A stretch of DNA of 32,982 bases from Rhodospirillales bacterium. Its GTDB lineage: Bacteria; Pseudomonadota; Alphaproteobacteria; Reyranellales; Reyranellaceae. Where the stretch lies: the NCBI GenBank assembly GCA_947466085.1, contig CANIEC010000043.1:1-32982 (forward strand), in the 5' to 3' direction. Positions 14,473 to 23,694 of the stretch are shown one piece after another (position 1 is the first letter of the stretch; every line of letters starts with the position of its first letter). The notes below the pieces were generated by a model. It did not search any database and had not been told where the DNA came from. It saw nothing but the letters and a program-made list of their open reading frames with translations. The translations under genes were made by a program, and so were the position numbers.

Positions 14473-16509
14473 CTAGCGCAGGGCGGCCGCGATGTTACCA
14501 CCGTCCACGGTCGTTACAGCGCCCGTCGTCTTCGCCGCTTTGGCCAGCGAAACGAAGGCCTGCGCGACATCATCCGCCGTCACTTCGAGGCCGAGCAGGT
14601 TGCCGCCCATATAGTCGGCCTCGCTGAGGCCGCGCGCCTTCGAACGCTGGGCGATCATCTCGTCCGTCAGGAGACCCGTGCGGATGCGGTCGGCGTTGAC
14701 GGCATTGGCTCGGATGCCGTCGCCGCCATGGTCGAGCGCGTACTGGCGCATCAGGAACAGCGTCGCGGCCTTCGGCAAACCGTAAGGTCCAAAGTCCGGT
14801 CCCGGGTTCACAGCCTGCTTGGAGGTGTTGAACAGCAGGCAGCCGCCCAGATCCTGGGTGCGCATGATGCGCACGGCGTTCTGCGCCACGCTCTGGTGGG
14901 CCCAGAAATTGAGTTCGAAGCTCTGGCGCAGCACGGCCTCGTCGACGTCGCCGATACGGCCCTGCCAGGCCGCGCCCGCGTTGGAGACGACGATGTCGAC
15001 GCCGCCGAAGGTTGCCGCGACCTTGTCGAACGCTTCACGCACCGACTTCGGATCGGTCACGTCGCAGGTGACGCCGAAGCCCTTCACCTTGGAGACGTCG
15101 CGGTCGAGCACCGCGACCTCGGCGCCCTCGCGCGCGAAGGCGGAAGCGGTCGCAGCACCAATGCCCGAAGCGCCGCCGGTCACGACCACGATGCGCCGCG
15201 CCAGCGGCTTCTCTGCCGCGGCGCTGAGTTTCGCCTGTTCGAGCGACCAGTATTCGATGTCGAAGATGTCGGGCTCGGGAATGCACTCGTAGGTGCCGAG
15301 CCGCTCGGCATCGGCAATCACCGCCACCGTCGTCTCGGCGAGGTCGGCCGCGATCTTCGCGTCCTTCGACGTGTTGCCGATGCCGAACAGGCCGACGCCC
15401 GGCACCAGCGCCACGCGCGGGATCGGATCGAGCTCCTTCTTCGCCGTGATCTGCTTGCCGTTGTAACGCATGAAATAGGCATGATAGTCGGCGGCGAACT
15501 TTTCGAGCGCGGCTTGCGTCTCGCTCCTGAACGCGTCGAGCTTGCCGGCTTCGGGTGCCGGCGCGACGAAGGCCACGTTCTTGGTGCGGATCGCATGGTC
15601 GGGGGTCACCGGACCCTGCTGGCTGTAGCGCGCGATCTCCCTGCCGTTCACATAGGCCAGGATCTCGGGCGAGCTGCGGAACTCGAACACGAAACGCTGC
15701 GCGGCCTCGCGGCCACCGGCCTTGGCCGGCAACGAGAACAGGCCGCGCAGGATCGGCGCGATCTCCGCCGCCGTCGCGGGCGTCGCCGGCAAATCGGCGC
15801 CGGGGAAGATCTTGCGCGTGGCCTTGGCGAGGCGCTGCTCGGCCATCGTGACGAGGTCGATCATGCGGACATAGGCTTCTTCCGCGGTGGCGCCCATCGT
15901 GAAGATGCCGTGCTTCAGCAGGATCAGCCCCTCGACGTCGGGGTTCGCCTTCGCGACCTCGGCCGTCTTCCTGGCGAGCGCGAAGCCCGGCATGACGTAG
16001 GGCACCAGCGCCGCGCGCTTGCCGTAGAGATCGGCCGCCAGCTCGGCGCCGTCGGGCTGGTCGGTCAGCGCCAGCACCGCGTTGGAATGCGTATGGTCGA
16101 TGAACTTGTGGGCCAGGAACGCATGCAGCAGCGTCTCGACCGACGGGTTGGGCGCCTTGCTGTCGAGCAGGTTGGCGCGCTGCACGTTCACCATGTCCTC
16201 GTCGCTGAGCGCCTGCAGTCCCTGCAGTTCGCGCAGAGGCGCGAGGCGGACGGCGGGCAGACCGGGCGCCTCGATCGTGCCCATGTCCCAGCCGCTGCCC
16301 TTGACGCAGAGCACGTCGAGCGGCTGGCCGGTGACGTCGGCCATGCGAGTCTTCACCGAGGTATTGCCGCCGCCGTGCAGCACGAGCTTCGGCTCGCCGC
16401 CCAGCAGACGCGTCGTGTAGACCCGCAGGGCCAGGTCCTCGCCGATTCCCTTGGCGGCGTGGCTGGCGATGGCTTGCTGGGCGTCGACGTTGGACCAGAG
16501 GTTCTTCAT
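14473..16509 (-). CDS. bifunctional aldolase / short-chain dehydrogenase (RhaEW-like)
   Basis: A 678-residue fusion. The N-terminal part (about 1-430) is a class II aldolase/adducin domain with LVLHGGGNTSVK, the zinc-ligand block FIDHTHSNAVLAL and a later KHGIFTMG. From 439 comes a short-chain dehydrogenase: TGGASGIG (444-451), SNAGA, Ser563, Tyr576 and Lys580 (YGLPK). This architecture is that of bifunctional rhamnulose-1-phosphate aldolase/lactaldehyde dehydrogenase and its homologues. The ATG at 16509 lies 8 bases after the Bug-receptor stop. In this operon there is no isomerase or kinase for rhamnose, so the true substrate may be another sugar-derived compound. Confidence 0.88.
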   Translation of the reverse strand: MKNLWSNVDAQQAIASHAAKGIGEDLALRVYTTRLLGGEPKLVLHGGGNTSVKTRMADVTGQPLDVLCVKGSGWDMGTIEAPGLPAVRLAPLRELQGLQALSDEDMVNVQRANLLDSKAPNPSVETLLHAFLAHKFIDHTHSNAVLALTDQPDGAELAADLYGKRAALVPYVMPGFALARKTAEVAKANPDVEGLILLKHGIFTMGATAEEAYVRMIDLVTMAEQRLAKATRKIFPGADLPATPATAAEIAPILRGLFSLPAKAGGREAAQRFVFEFRSSPEILAYVNGREIARYSQQGPVTPDHAIRTKNVAFVAPAPEAGKLDAFRSETQAALEKFAADYHAYFMRYNGKQITAKKELDPIPRVALVPGVGLFGIGNTSKDAKIAADLAETTVAVIADAERLGTYECIPEPDIFDIEYWSLEQAKLSAAAEKPLARRIVVVTGGASGIGAATASAFAREGAEVAVLDRDVSKVKGFGVTCDVTDPKSVREAFDKVAATFGGVDIVVSNAGAAWQGRIGDVDEAVLRQSFELNFWAHQSVAQNAVRIMRTQDLGGCLLFNTSKQAVNPGPDFGPYGLPKAATLFLMRQYALDHGGDGIRANAVNADRIRTGLLTDEMIAQRSKARGLSEADYMGGNLLGLEVTADDVAQAFVSLAKAAKTTGAVTTVDGGNIAAALR

Positions 16510-16517
16510 GGCGCTGC

Positions 16518-17504
16518 CTATTCTCCCGGCTCGATCCCGGCATCCTTGGCGATCTTGACCCAGGTCGCGATCTCCCGCTCCTGGTAGGGCTTGAACTGCG
16601 CGGGGTCGCGCGGCTCGACGGTGAAGCCGAGCTTGTCGATCTTCTCGACGACCTCGGGCTTCTGCAGGCTCTTCATGATCTCGCCCGAGAGCCGGTCGAG
16701 CGCGGGTTGCGGCGTCGCCGCCGGCGCGAAGAAGGCGGCCCACGACGAGGCGTTGGCGCCGGTCACGCCCTGCTCCTCGAGCGTCGGGACGTCGGGCAGC
16801 TGCGGATTGCGCTTGGTGCTGCCGATCGCGATGGCGCGGATCGTGCCCGCCTTGATCTGCGCCAGCACGCTGGGCAGCGTCGAGTTCGAGATGTCGATGC
16901 GGCCCCCGACCAGGTCCTGGACCAGCGGCGGCGCGCCGCGATAGGGCACCTGGGTCATCTTGGTGCCGGTGCGCGCCATGAATAGCTCGGTCGAGAGATG
17001 CGAGCCCGAGCCGATGCCGGTCGAGCCATAGTTCAGCTCGCCGGGCTTGGACTTGGCCAGCGCGATCAGCTCCTGGATGTTGTTCACCGGCAGGTCCTTG
17101 CGCACGACGAAGACATGCTCGAAGGCGCCGGCGCCGGCCAGCGGCGCGAAATCCTTCACCGCGTCGTAGCCCGGCTCCTTCAGCATGAACATGTTGTTGC
17201 CGTGGGTCTGGTTGTTGCCGAACGTGATCGTCTGTCCGTCCGGCCTGGCCTTGGCCACGGCACGGGTGCCGATGGCACCGGCGCCGCCCGAGACGTTCTC
17301 GACCACGACCTGCTGGCCGAGCGGGCCGGAGATGTCGGAAGCGACGATGCGGGCGATCACGTCGGTGGGGCCGCCGGCCGGATAGGCCACGACCATCTTG
17401 ACGGGGCCGGTCGGTTGCCAGGTCGATTGTGCGTTCTGGGCAAAGGTGGACTTCGCGAAGGGCGCGACGAGCAGGCCGGCGCTGAACAGGCGACGCTTGA
17501 TCAT
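16518..17504 (-). CDS. Bug/TctC-family periplasmic solute-binding protein
   Basis: A 328-residue tripartite tricarboxylate transporter receptor. The N-terminus IKRRLFSAGLLVAPFAKSTFA is a signal peptide with an Arg-Arg pair that could suit the Tat route; cleavage is likely near residue 22. VVAYPAGGPTDVIAR (about 38-52), NVSGGAGAIGTRAVA, the NYGSTGIGSGSHL loop and the VPYRGAPPLVQDLVGGRID block are classic for Bug proteins, which bind small carboxylates. No tctA or tctB membrane subunit is in the window, so it is an orphan receptor here. It lies in the middle of the catabolic operon and probably marks its substrate as a carboxylic acid. Confidence 0.92.
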   Translation of the reverse strand: MIKRRLFSAGLLVAPFAKSTFAQNAQSTWQPTGPVKMVVAYPAGGPTDVIARIVASDISGPLGQQVVVENVSGGAGAIGTRAVAKARPDGQTITFGNNQTHGNNMFMLKEPGYDAVKDFAPLAGAGAFEHVFVVRKDLPVNNIQELIALAKSKPGELNYGSTGIGSGSHLSTELFMARTGTKMTQVPYRGAPPLVQDLVGGRIDISNSTLPSVLAQIKAGTIRAIAIGSTKRNPQLPDVPTLEEQGVTGANASSWAAFFAPAATPQPALDRLSGEIMKSLQKPEVVEKIDKLGFTVEPRDPAQFKPYQEREIATWVKIAKDAGIEPGE

Positions 17505-17516
17505 GAGATCTGTTTC

Positions 17517-18530
17517 CTAGGCGTGTGAAATGACGATCTTGCCGAAATGCTTCTGGCTCTTGAGGTGACGGTAGGCGGCCTGGGCTTCGGCGAACGGGAA
17601 GACCCTGTCGATGACGGGCTTCAGGCCATTCGCCTCGATGGCGCGGTTCATCGCCTCGAACATCTGCGTGCTGCCGACATAGAGACCCTGGACCTTGAGG
17701 TTGCGGCGCAGGATCGGCATGGGATCGAGCGTGGCCATGCCCGACAGGAGCCCGATCACCGCGATCGAGCCGCCGAGCCGGGTCGCCATGAACGAGCGCG
17801 GCAGCGTGCCGGCGCCGCCGACCTCGACCGTGATGTCGGCGCCGCGGCCGCCGGTCAGCTTAAGCGCTTCCCTGTCCCAGTCGGGCGTCGCCTTGTAGTC
17901 GATTACGGCCTCGGCCCCCATCTGCTTCAGCCGCTCGGCCTTTGCGGCGGAGCTCGAGGTGCCGATGACGCGCGCGCCGAAAATGCGCGCGAACTGCAGT
18001 GCGAAGATGGAGACACCGCCGGTGCCCTGGATCTGCACCACGTCGCCGGCCTTCAGGTGGCCGATCTCGACCAGCGCGTTCCAGGCCGTGACGGCGGCAC
18101 AGGGGAGGGTGGCGCCTTCCTCGTAGCTGAGATGCGCCGGCAGTTTCACGACGCCTTCTTCCTCCAGCACGGCGAGCTCGGTCAGCATGCCGTCGATCGC
18201 GCCGCCCATGGCGGAGGGCATGGCGCTGTCGCTGATGGCGCCGCCGAACCAGCGCTGCATGAAGCACCCCGCGACCCGGTCGCCGACCTTGACCCGGGTG
18301 ACCCCGGGGCCAAGCGCGACGACCTCGCCTGCGCCGTCCGACAGCGGGACGAGGTCGGGCTTGGGCGCCGACCGCGCATACTGTGCCTCGATGGTGAGCA
18401 GGTCGCGGTAGTTGAGCGAGGTCGCCATGACCCGCACCAGCACCTGGCGCGGCCCCGGCGTCGGATCCGGCCGCTCGGCCAGGGTGAGTGACTCGATGCC
18501 CTTGGGGGCGGGGATGACATAGCACTTCAT
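17517..18530 (-). CDS. zinc-type MDR alcohol dehydrogenase / quinone oxidoreductase family protein
   Basis: A 337-residue medium-chain dehydrogenase/reductase. The substrate domain has LVRVMATSLNYRDLLTIEAQY and PLSDGAGEVVALGPGVTRVKVGDRV; the cofactor domain has QIQGTGGVSIFALQFARIFGARVIGTSSS (about 165-193), with the G-x-G-x-x-x nucleotide motif, followed by GADITVEVGGAGT. The structural-zinc cysteines are absent, as in quinone oxidoreductases. I chose the ATG at 18530 (MKCYVIPAPKG); an upstream in-frame start at 18569 gives a non-homologous-looking arginine-rich tail. It is first of four closely spaced minus-strand genes (12-, 8- and 25-base gaps). Confidence 0.86.
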   Translation of the reverse strand: MKCYVIPAPKGIESLTLAERPDPTPGPRQVLVRVMATSLNYRDLLTIEAQYARSAPKPDLVPLSDGAGEVVALGPGVTRVKVGDRVAGCFMQRWFGGAISDSAMPSAMGGAIDGMLTELAVLEEEGVVKLPAHLSYEEGATLPCAAVTAWNALVEIGHLKAGDVVQIQGTGGVSIFALQFARIFGARVIGTSSSAAKAERLKQMGAEAVIDYKATPDWDREALKLTGGRGADITVEVGGAGTLPRSFMATRLGGSIAVIGLLSGMATLDPMPILRRNLKVQGLYVGSTQMFEAMNRAIEANGLKPVIDRVFPFAEAQAAYRHLKSQKHFGKIVISHA

Positions 18531-18585
18531 GGGGCGGCTCCGATAAGGGCGGGCATGTGAATGGCGCACATCATGGCACCCCGCA

Positions 18586-18662
18586 CATTGTCATCCCGAG
18601 CGTAGCGAGGGACCTTTGGTTGGCAGCCGGAAAGGTCCCTCGCTACACTCGGGATGACAATG
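18586..18662. repeat. type A dispersed inverted repeat, copy 2
   Basis: Same arm as the copy at 1593-1663: 18589-18617 and 18631-18659 pair over 29 bases with one mismatch (C opposite A), the stem extends by three more pairs (18586-18588 with 18660-18662), and the 13-base loop has a different sequence. It lies between the phosphoribosyltransferase stop (18685) and the dehydrogenase start (18530), again between tandem minus-strand genes. Confidence 0.9.
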
Positions 18663-18684
18663 GAGGTGGTGTCGGCGGCGTGCC

Positions 18685-19188
18685 TCACTTGGCGTCGCCC
18701 TTCAGTTCGATGATGGTCTTGGCCATGACGGCCTCCTGGTCCCAGGGGAACAGGATCCACGTGTCCTGGCTCACCTCGGTGACGTAGCTGTCGACCACCG
18801 GGCGGCCGGCGGGCTTTGCATAGACTGTGGCGAAATGGGCCTCGGGCAGCATGGCGCGGACGGCGCGGGCGGTGACGCCCGTGTCGACCAGGTCGTCGAC
18901 GATCAACCAGCCGGCGCCCTTTTCCTGCTCGGCGGAGGTGCCCTTCAGCAGCTCCACCTTGGCGCCGCGTTCCATGCGGTCGTAGGTCGAGCAGCAGACC
19001 GTGTCGATCAGGCGAAGGTTCAGTTCGCGTGCGACGATTGCTGCCGGCACGAGACCGCCGCGGGTGATCGCGACCAGGCCCTTGAACGGCCCGAGATCGG
19101 CCAGCCGCCAGGCGAGCGCCCGCGCGTCTCGATGCAGTTCCGTCCACGAGACGGGGAACATCCTGTTGTAGCCAGCACTGCCCGCCAT
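18685..19188 (-). CDS. gpt: xanthine-guanine phosphoribosyltransferase-like
   Basis: A 167-residue purine phosphoribosyltransferase. The PRPP-binding loop is IVDDLVDTG (96-104), TRGGLVPAA (42-50) is the pyrophosphate loop, and the C-terminal [12 protein letters not shown] is characteristic of E. coli-type Gpt, which salvages guanine and xanthine to GMP/XMP. The E. coli protein is about 152 residues, so this form has a slightly longer N-terminus; Met10 is an alternative start. A GGACGA stretch lies 6 bases before the ATG at 19188. It stands alone, divergent from terC, and purine salvage would fit the nearby ureide pathway only loosely. Confidence 0.9.
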   Translation of the reverse strand: MAGSAGYNRMFPVSWTELHRDARALAWRLADLGPFKGLVAITRGGLVPAAIVARELNLRLIDTVCCSTYDRMERGAKVELLKGTSAEQEKGAGWLIVDDLVDTGVTARAVRAMLPEAHFATVYAKPAGRPVVDSYVTEVSQDTWILFPWDQEAVMAKTIIELKGDAK

Positions 19189-19309
19189 GCGATTTCGTCC
19201 CTGGTTCCTGTCCGGTTTGGCTTGCCCCTTCGGGAGGGCTGCACTAACACCTTCGGCCGAAGCTTAGAAGCATAGGCCACAGGGAAATTCGGCAGGGGAC
19301 CGCTGCAAA

Positions 19310-20038
19310 ATGGGATTTGAGCTGACGCCCGCTTTCTGGAGCGGTCTGACCCAGATCATTCTGGTGAACATCATCCTGTCGGGTGACAATGCGCTTGTCA
19401 TCGCGCTGGCGTGCCGGAATCTAGAGAAAAAGCACCAGCGGCCGGCCATCATCATCGGCAGCGGCGGCGCCATCCTGCTGCGAATTCTCTTCGTCCTGAT
19501 CGTCGATTACCTGCTCTCGGTCCCCTTCCTGAAACTCGTGGGCGGCATGCTGCTGCTGTGGATCGGCGTCAAGCTGGTACAGGGAGAGGAAGAGGGCGAG
19601 GACGGCGTCAAGGCAGCCGGCTCCCTGGGCTCGGCCATCCGCACCATCATCATCGCCGATGCCGTGATGAGCCTCGACAATGCCATCGCCATCGCCGCTG
19701 CCGCCAAGGGCGACACGACGCTGATGGTGCTGGGCCTCATCATCTCCATCCCCCTGATCGTGTTCGGCGCCACGCTGATCATGGCGCTGCTCAACCGCTT
19801 CCCGGTCATCGTTGTCGCCGGCGGCGCGCTGCTGGGCTGGATCGCGGGTGAGGTGCTGGCCACCGACCCGGGCTATGCCGCCCAGCTCACCGCCCTCACG
19901 CCTCACGCCAAGACGATCCTCGAGGTCGGTTGTGCCGTGCTGGTCGTCGCCGTCGGCTTCTTCCTGCAGCGCCGGGCGAAGCAGAAGCACAAGGCACACG
20001 ATCCGGTGGACCTCGCGACCGACAAAGGCAAGGAGTAG
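19310..20038 (+). CDS. TerC/YjbE-family integral membrane protein
   Basis: A 242-residue membrane protein with about seven hydrophobic helices. The two family motifs with intramembrane acids are visible: NIILSGDNALVIALA (about 20-34) and DAVMSLDNAIAIAAAAKGD (about 116-134). TerC-family proteins are linked to metal homeostasis, notably manganese export, and YjbE is the short branch. The loop between helices is acidic (GEEEGEDG) and the C-terminal tail is charged. A universal stress protein starts 5 bases downstream, so the two are likely cotranscribed. I saw no manganese riboswitch signature in the 121-base leader. Transport substrate is inferred from the family only. Confidence 0.88.
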   Translation: MGFELTPAFWSGLTQIILVNIILSGDNALVIALACRNLEKKHQRPAIIIGSGGAILLRILFVLIVDYLLSVPFLKLVGGMLLLWIGVKLVQGEEEGEDGVKAAGSLGSAIRTIIIADAVMSLDNAIAIAAAAKGDTTLMVLGLIISIPLIVFGATLIMALLNRFPVIVVAGGALLGWIAGEVLATDPGYAAQLTALTPHAKTILEVGCAVLVVAVGFFLQRRAKQKHKAHDPVDLATDKGKE

Positions 20039-20043
20039 CGACC

Positions 20044-20475
20044 ATGCACAAGATCAATGCCATCCTCGTCGCGGTCGACGGTTCGGAGACCTCCGATCGC
20101 GCCGTCCAGCATGCGTTGGATATGATCGCCACCGGCTGCGCGGCCGAGCTGCATCTGCTGAACGTGCAGCCGAGCGTCGGCGGCGCGGTCTCCACCTTCG
20201 TGTCGCGCGAGCAGATCGATTCCTATCACCGGGAAGAGGGCGAGAAGGCCCTCGCCTCGGCGCTCGCGCTGGCCCAGAAGGCCTCGGTGACGGCGAAAAA
20301 GCATGTCGGCGTCGGCCGCCAGGGCGAGATCGTCGCCGACTTCGTCCGGAAGATTGGCGCCGGCCTGGTCGTGATGGGCACGCGCGGCCATACCGGGCTC
20401 ACCGGCGTCCTGCTGGGCTCGGTGGCGCAGGACGTGATCGCCCACGCCAAGGTGCCCGTCACCCTCGTCAAGTAG
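20044..20475 (+). CDS. universal stress protein, UspA family
   Basis: A 143-residue single-domain Usp. The opening INAILVAVDGSETSDRAVQHAL and the ATP-binding pattern G-2x-G-9x-G-S at GTRGHTGLTGVLLGS (about 115-129) followed by VPVTLVK mark an ATP-binding member. Such proteins are cytoplasmic and help survival under starvation or stress by means still unclear. An AAGGAG ribosome-binding site sits inside the end of terC, 9 bases before the ATG at 20044. It follows terC by 5 bases. Confidence 0.92.
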   Translation: MHKINAILVAVDGSETSDRAVQHALDMIATGCAAELHLLNVQPSVGGAVSTFVSREQIDSYHREEGEKALASALALAQKASVTAKKHVGVGRQGEIVADFVRKIGAGLVVMGTRGHTGLTGVLLGSVAQDVIAHAKVPVTLVK

Positions 20476-20500
20476 CCATTCCGATCCGGACGGCGTAGAA

Positions 20501-20525
20501 ACGCGGCCCTGCAGGAGGACCGCGT
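20501..20525 (+). promoter_or_regulatory. hairpin containing the dgt ribosome-binding site
   Basis: ACGCGG (20501-20506) pairs exactly with CCGCGT (20520-20525), and CCT (20508-20510) with AGG (20516-20518), leaving a five-base loop. AGGAGG (20513-20518) is the ribosome-binding site and the TTG start at 20526 follows directly. This could limit translation of the triphosphohydrolase; no regulator is evident. Confidence 0.45.
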
Positions 20526-21713
20526 TTGGCCGAGGAGATGTGGCGACAAGAGGCGCTGGCGCCCTATGCGACGCTGCCGTGGCAGAGCAAGGGACGTTAT
20601 CATCGCGAGGCCGAGTCGCCGAGCCGCAGCCCCTTCCAGCGCGACCGCGACCGCATCATCCATTCGACGGCGTTCCGGCGGCTGAAGCACAAGACGCAGG
20701 TCTTCGTATTCCACGAAGGCGACCACTACCGCACCCGACTCACCCATTCCCTGGAAGTCGCCCAGATCACGCGCACGATCTGCCGCGTGTTGCGCCTTGA
20801 CGAGGATCTCGGCGAGGCCGTGGCGCTCGCCCACGATCTCGGCCACACGCCGTTCGGCCATGCGGGCGAGGAAGCGCTGCACGGCGTCATGGCGCCCTAT
20901 GCCGGGTTCGACCACAATGCCCAGACGCTGCGCATCCTCACCAAGCTCGAGGACCGATATGCCGAATTCAACGGGCTGAACCTCACCTGGGAAACGCTCG
21001 AGGGCGCGGTCAAGCACAACGGGCCTCTGTTGAAGCCGGGCCGGGCTTTGGGCGAGTTGCCGGCCGCCATCGTCGACTATTGCAAGGACCACGACCTCGA
21101 GCTTGATGGCCATGCCGGGCCGGAGGCGCAGGTGGCGGCGCTGAGCGACGACATCGCCTACAACAACCATGACATCGACGACGGGCTGCGGGCCGGCCTG
21201 TTCGAGGTCGCCGACCTGCTCGACCTGCCGCTGGTTGGTGAAATGTTCGCGCTGGTGAGCAACAAGTATCCGGGCATCGACCAGACCCGCCTGATCCACG
21301 AGGCGGTGCGCCGCGTGATCAACGCCATGGTCGAGGATCTCGTGGCCGAGACGCGGCGCCGGCTCAGGCATGCCGCCCCGAAGTCGGTGGCCGACATCCG
21401 TGCCCTGGGCCGGCCCGTCGTGGCTTTTTCCGACGCGATGGCCGAGACCGAGAAGACCGTGAAGCGCTTCCTCTACACGCGCATGTACGAGCACTGGAAG
21501 CTCAACCGCTCGCACTCCAAGGCCCGCCGCGTCGTGGTCGACCTGTTCAACCTCCTGTTCGCCGAGCCCAACTGCCTGCCCTCGCCGTGGCGCGAGAAGG
21601 CCGAGCAGGCCGGAACCCACGCCCGCGCCCGCGTGGTCGCCGACTACATCGCCGGCATGACCGACCGCTTCGCCCTCGACGAACACCGCCGCCTGTTCGA
21701 CCTGTATTCGTAG
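20526..21713 (+). CDS. dgt: dGTP triphosphohydrolase-like protein (HD domain)
   Basis: A 395-residue HD-domain enzyme of the dNTP triphosphohydrolase type 2 group, hydrolysing dNTPs to nucleosides and triphosphate. SPFQRDRDRIIHSTAFRRL (about 35-53), TRLTHSLEVAQI with His74, AHDLGHTPFGH with His103/Asp104, and a later LSDDIAYNNHDIDDG contribute the metal site. I use the TTG at 20526 because AGGAGG lies 7 bases upstream; an ATG at 20538 has poorer spacing. Genes of this group commonly precede argS in alphaproteobacteria, as here. Confidence 0.92.
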   Translation: MAEEMWRQEALAPYATLPWQSKGRYHREAESPSRSPFQRDRDRIIHSTAFRRLKHKTQVFVFHEGDHYRTRLTHSLEVAQITRTICRVLRLDEDLGEAVALAHDLGHTPFGHAGEEALHGVMAPYAGFDHNAQTLRILTKLEDRYAEFNGLNLTWETLEGAVKHNGPLLKPGRALGELPAAIVDYCKDHDLELDGHAGPEAQVAALSDDIAYNNHDIDDGLRAGLFEVADLLDLPLVGEMFALVSNKYPGIDQTRLIHEAVRRVINAMVEDLVAETRRRLRHAAPKSVADIRALGRPVVAFSDAMAETEKTVKRFLYTRMYEHWKLNRSHSKARRVVVDLFNLLFAEPNCLPSPWREKAEQAGTHARARVVADYIAGMTDRFALDEHRRLFDLYS

Positions 21714-21763
21714 GAATCCCTCGCTCGGGGCGACCAAGAGGGTAGAGCGTCAATTCACTCCTG

Positions 21764-21891
21764 CCGTCGTCTCGACCGGAGCCGCGCGCAGCGCGGCGGA
21801 GTGGAGAGACCTTCCATCAGCGACTAGCCGGCTTTTCGTGGAGAGGAGGTCTCTCCACTCCGCGCCTGCGGCGCTCCGGTCGAGACGACGG
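21764..21891. repeat. type B dispersed repeat, copy 2
   Basis: A 128-base copy with near-perfect outer arms (CCGTCGTCTCGACCGG and its complement), left hairpin CCGCGC-gca-GCGCGG, inner stem GTGGAGAGACCT with AGGTCTCTCCAC, loop containing GCCGGCTTTT, and right hairpin GCGCC-tgc-GGCGC. It lies between dgt and argS, 50 bases after the dgt stop. The GGAG/CTCC step in its inner stem replaces the GTAG/CTAC of copy 1, a compensatory change. Confidence 0.9.
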
Positions 21892-21948
21892 TGAAGGGAA
21901 GAGGGGCTCCCGGATGACAAAGAGCGCGGATTCGGCAATACCCGGCCC

Positions 21949-23691
21949 ATGAATCCCTACCGTCATTTCATCGGCGAGATCGTCGCGGCCCTCCAGTCCC
22001 TGCAGGCTGCGGGGGAATTGCCAGAAAAGCTCGATTTTTCCGCCATCACGGCCGAGCCGCCGCGCGATCCGGCGCATGGCGACATCGCGACCAATGCCGC
22101 GATGGTCCTGTCCAAGGCAGCCGGCAAGAAGCCGCGCGACATCGCCGAGCCGCTGCTTGCGCGTCTCAAGGCCAATCCCGACGTGGTCGACGGTGCGGTG
22201 GCGGGGCCAGGCTTTCTCAACCTCAAGATCGCCGACGAATTCTGGCGCGCGCGCCTCGGCGACTGCCTGAAGGCCGGCATCGCCTATGGCGATTCGACCA
22301 TGGGCAAGGGCGAGAAGGTGAATGTCGAGTATGTCTCGGCGAACCCGACCGGCCCGTTGCACGTCGCGCACGCGCGTGGCGCCATCGTGGGCGATGCGCT
22401 GGCCAATCTGCTGCACAAGGCGGGCTACGACGTCACCAAGGAATACTACATCAACGACGCGGGCGCCCAGGTCGACAAGCTCGGCCAGTCGACCTACCTG
22501 CGCTACCGCGAAGCGCTCGGCGAGACGATCGACTCCATTCCCGAGGGCCTCTACCCGGGCGAGTATCTCAAGGACGTGGGCGCCGCGATCGCCAAGCGCG
22601 ACGGTGCGCGCTGGATCGGCAAGCCCGAGGCCGACTGGCTGCCCGAGATGCGCGCCTTCGCCATCGCCACCCTGATGGCCGAGATCAAGGCCGACCTCGA
22701 GACGCTCGGCGTCCATATCGACGTCTTCTCGTCGGAGCGCGCCCTGGTCGAGAGCGGCGCCGTCGATCGCGCCTTCGCGGAGCTGACGAACCAGGGCCTG
22801 ATCTACCAGGGCCGCCTGGAGCCGCCGAAGGGGCAGCTTCCCGACGATTGGGAAGACCGCGAGCAGACGCTCTTCCGGGCCACGCAGTTCGGCGACGAAG
22901 TCGACCGGCCGCTCAAGAAGTCGGACGGGAGCTGGACCTACTTCGCCAACGACATCGCCTATCATCACGACAAGTACCGCCGCGGCTTCGCCGACATGAT
23001 CGACGTCTGGGGCGCCGACCATGGCGGCTACGTCAAGCGCATGAAGGCGGCGGTCAGTGCCATCACCGGCAAGCAGGGCGAGCTCGACGTGAAGCTCTGT
23101 CAGCTGGTGCGCGTGATGCGCAACGGCGAGCTGGTTCGCATGTCCAAGCGCGCCGGCACCTTCGTGACCCTGCGCGATCTCCTCGACGAGGTCGGCCCCG
23201 ACGTCGTGCGCTTCACCATGCTGACCCGCAAGAACGACGCGCCGTTCGACTTCGATCTCGTGAAGGCCACCGAACAGTCACGCGACAATCCGGTCTGGTA
23301 TGTCCAGTATGGCCATGCGCGGACGCGTTCCGTGATGCGCCAGGCGACCGCTGCGGGCATCGCGATCGACGGGCTCGGCAGCGCGCCGCTCGACCGGCTG
23401 TCCGATGCGGGCGAACTCGCGCTGATCCGGATGATCGCCCAGTGGCCGCGCCAGGTCGAAGCGGCGGCGGTGGCGCATGAGCCCCATCGCGTCGCGTTCT
23501 ATCTGTACGACCTGGCGGCCGCCTTCCACTCCCACTGGAACCGGGGGCGAGAGGAGCCGGGCCTGCGCTTCGTGATCGAGGGCGACTCCGATCTCACGCG
23601 GGCGCGACTGGCATTGGTACAGGGAATCGGATTTGTGATAGGATCGGGTCTAAAGGTCTTCGGCGTAACACCCGTCGATGAAATGAGATAA
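21949..23691 (+). CDS. argS: arginyl-tRNA synthetase
   Basis: A 580-residue class I synthetase that charges tRNA-Arg. ArgS hallmarks are visible: the N-terminal additional domain (1-115), [18 protein letters not shown] with the HIGH-type HVAH at 138-141, the arginine-pocket [30 protein letters not shown], and the KMSKS-type RMSKR at 397-401. The C-terminal anticodon-binding helix bundle ends [14 protein letters not shown]. Length is normal. It begins the long plus-strand core cluster. Confidence 0.97.
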   Translation: MNPYRHFIGEIVAALQSLQAAGELPEKLDFSAITAEPPRDPAHGDIATNAAMVLSKAAGKKPRDIAEPLLARLKANPDVVDGAVAGPGFLNLKIADEFWRARLGDCLKAGIAYGDSTMGKGEKVNVEYVSANPTGPLHVAHARGAIVGDALANLLHKAGYDVTKEYYINDAGAQVDKLGQSTYLRYREALGETIDSIPEGLYPGEYLKDVGAAIAKRDGARWIGKPEADWLPEMRAFAIATLMAEIKADLETLGVHIDVFSSERALVESGAVDRAFAELTNQGLIYQGRLEPPKGQLPDDWEDREQTLFRATQFGDEVDRPLKKSDGSWTYFANDIAYHHDKYRRGFADMIDVWGADHGGYVKRMKAAVSAITGKQGELDVKLCQLVRVMRNGELVRMSKRAGTFVTLRDLLDEVGPDVVRFTMLTRKNDAPFDFDLVKATEQSRDNPVWYVQYGHARTRSVMRQATAAGIAIDGLGSAPLDRLSDAGELALIRMIAQWPRQVEAAAVAHEPHRVAFYLYDLAAAFHSHWNRGREEPGLRFVIEGDSDLTRARLALVQGIGFVIGSGLKVFGVTPVDEMR

Positions 23692-23694
23692 AAA

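Noticed and set aside
14728..16587. A 619-codon plus-strand frame
   Set aside because: Fully opposite the aldolase-dehydrogenase gene, which has clear catalytic motifs; the plus-strand product has none.
19189..19309. Possible manganese (yybP-ykoY) riboswitch upstream of terC
   Set aside because: I looked for the conserved paired loops and did not find them; only short stems such as CTTCGGCCGAAG (19251-19262) are present.
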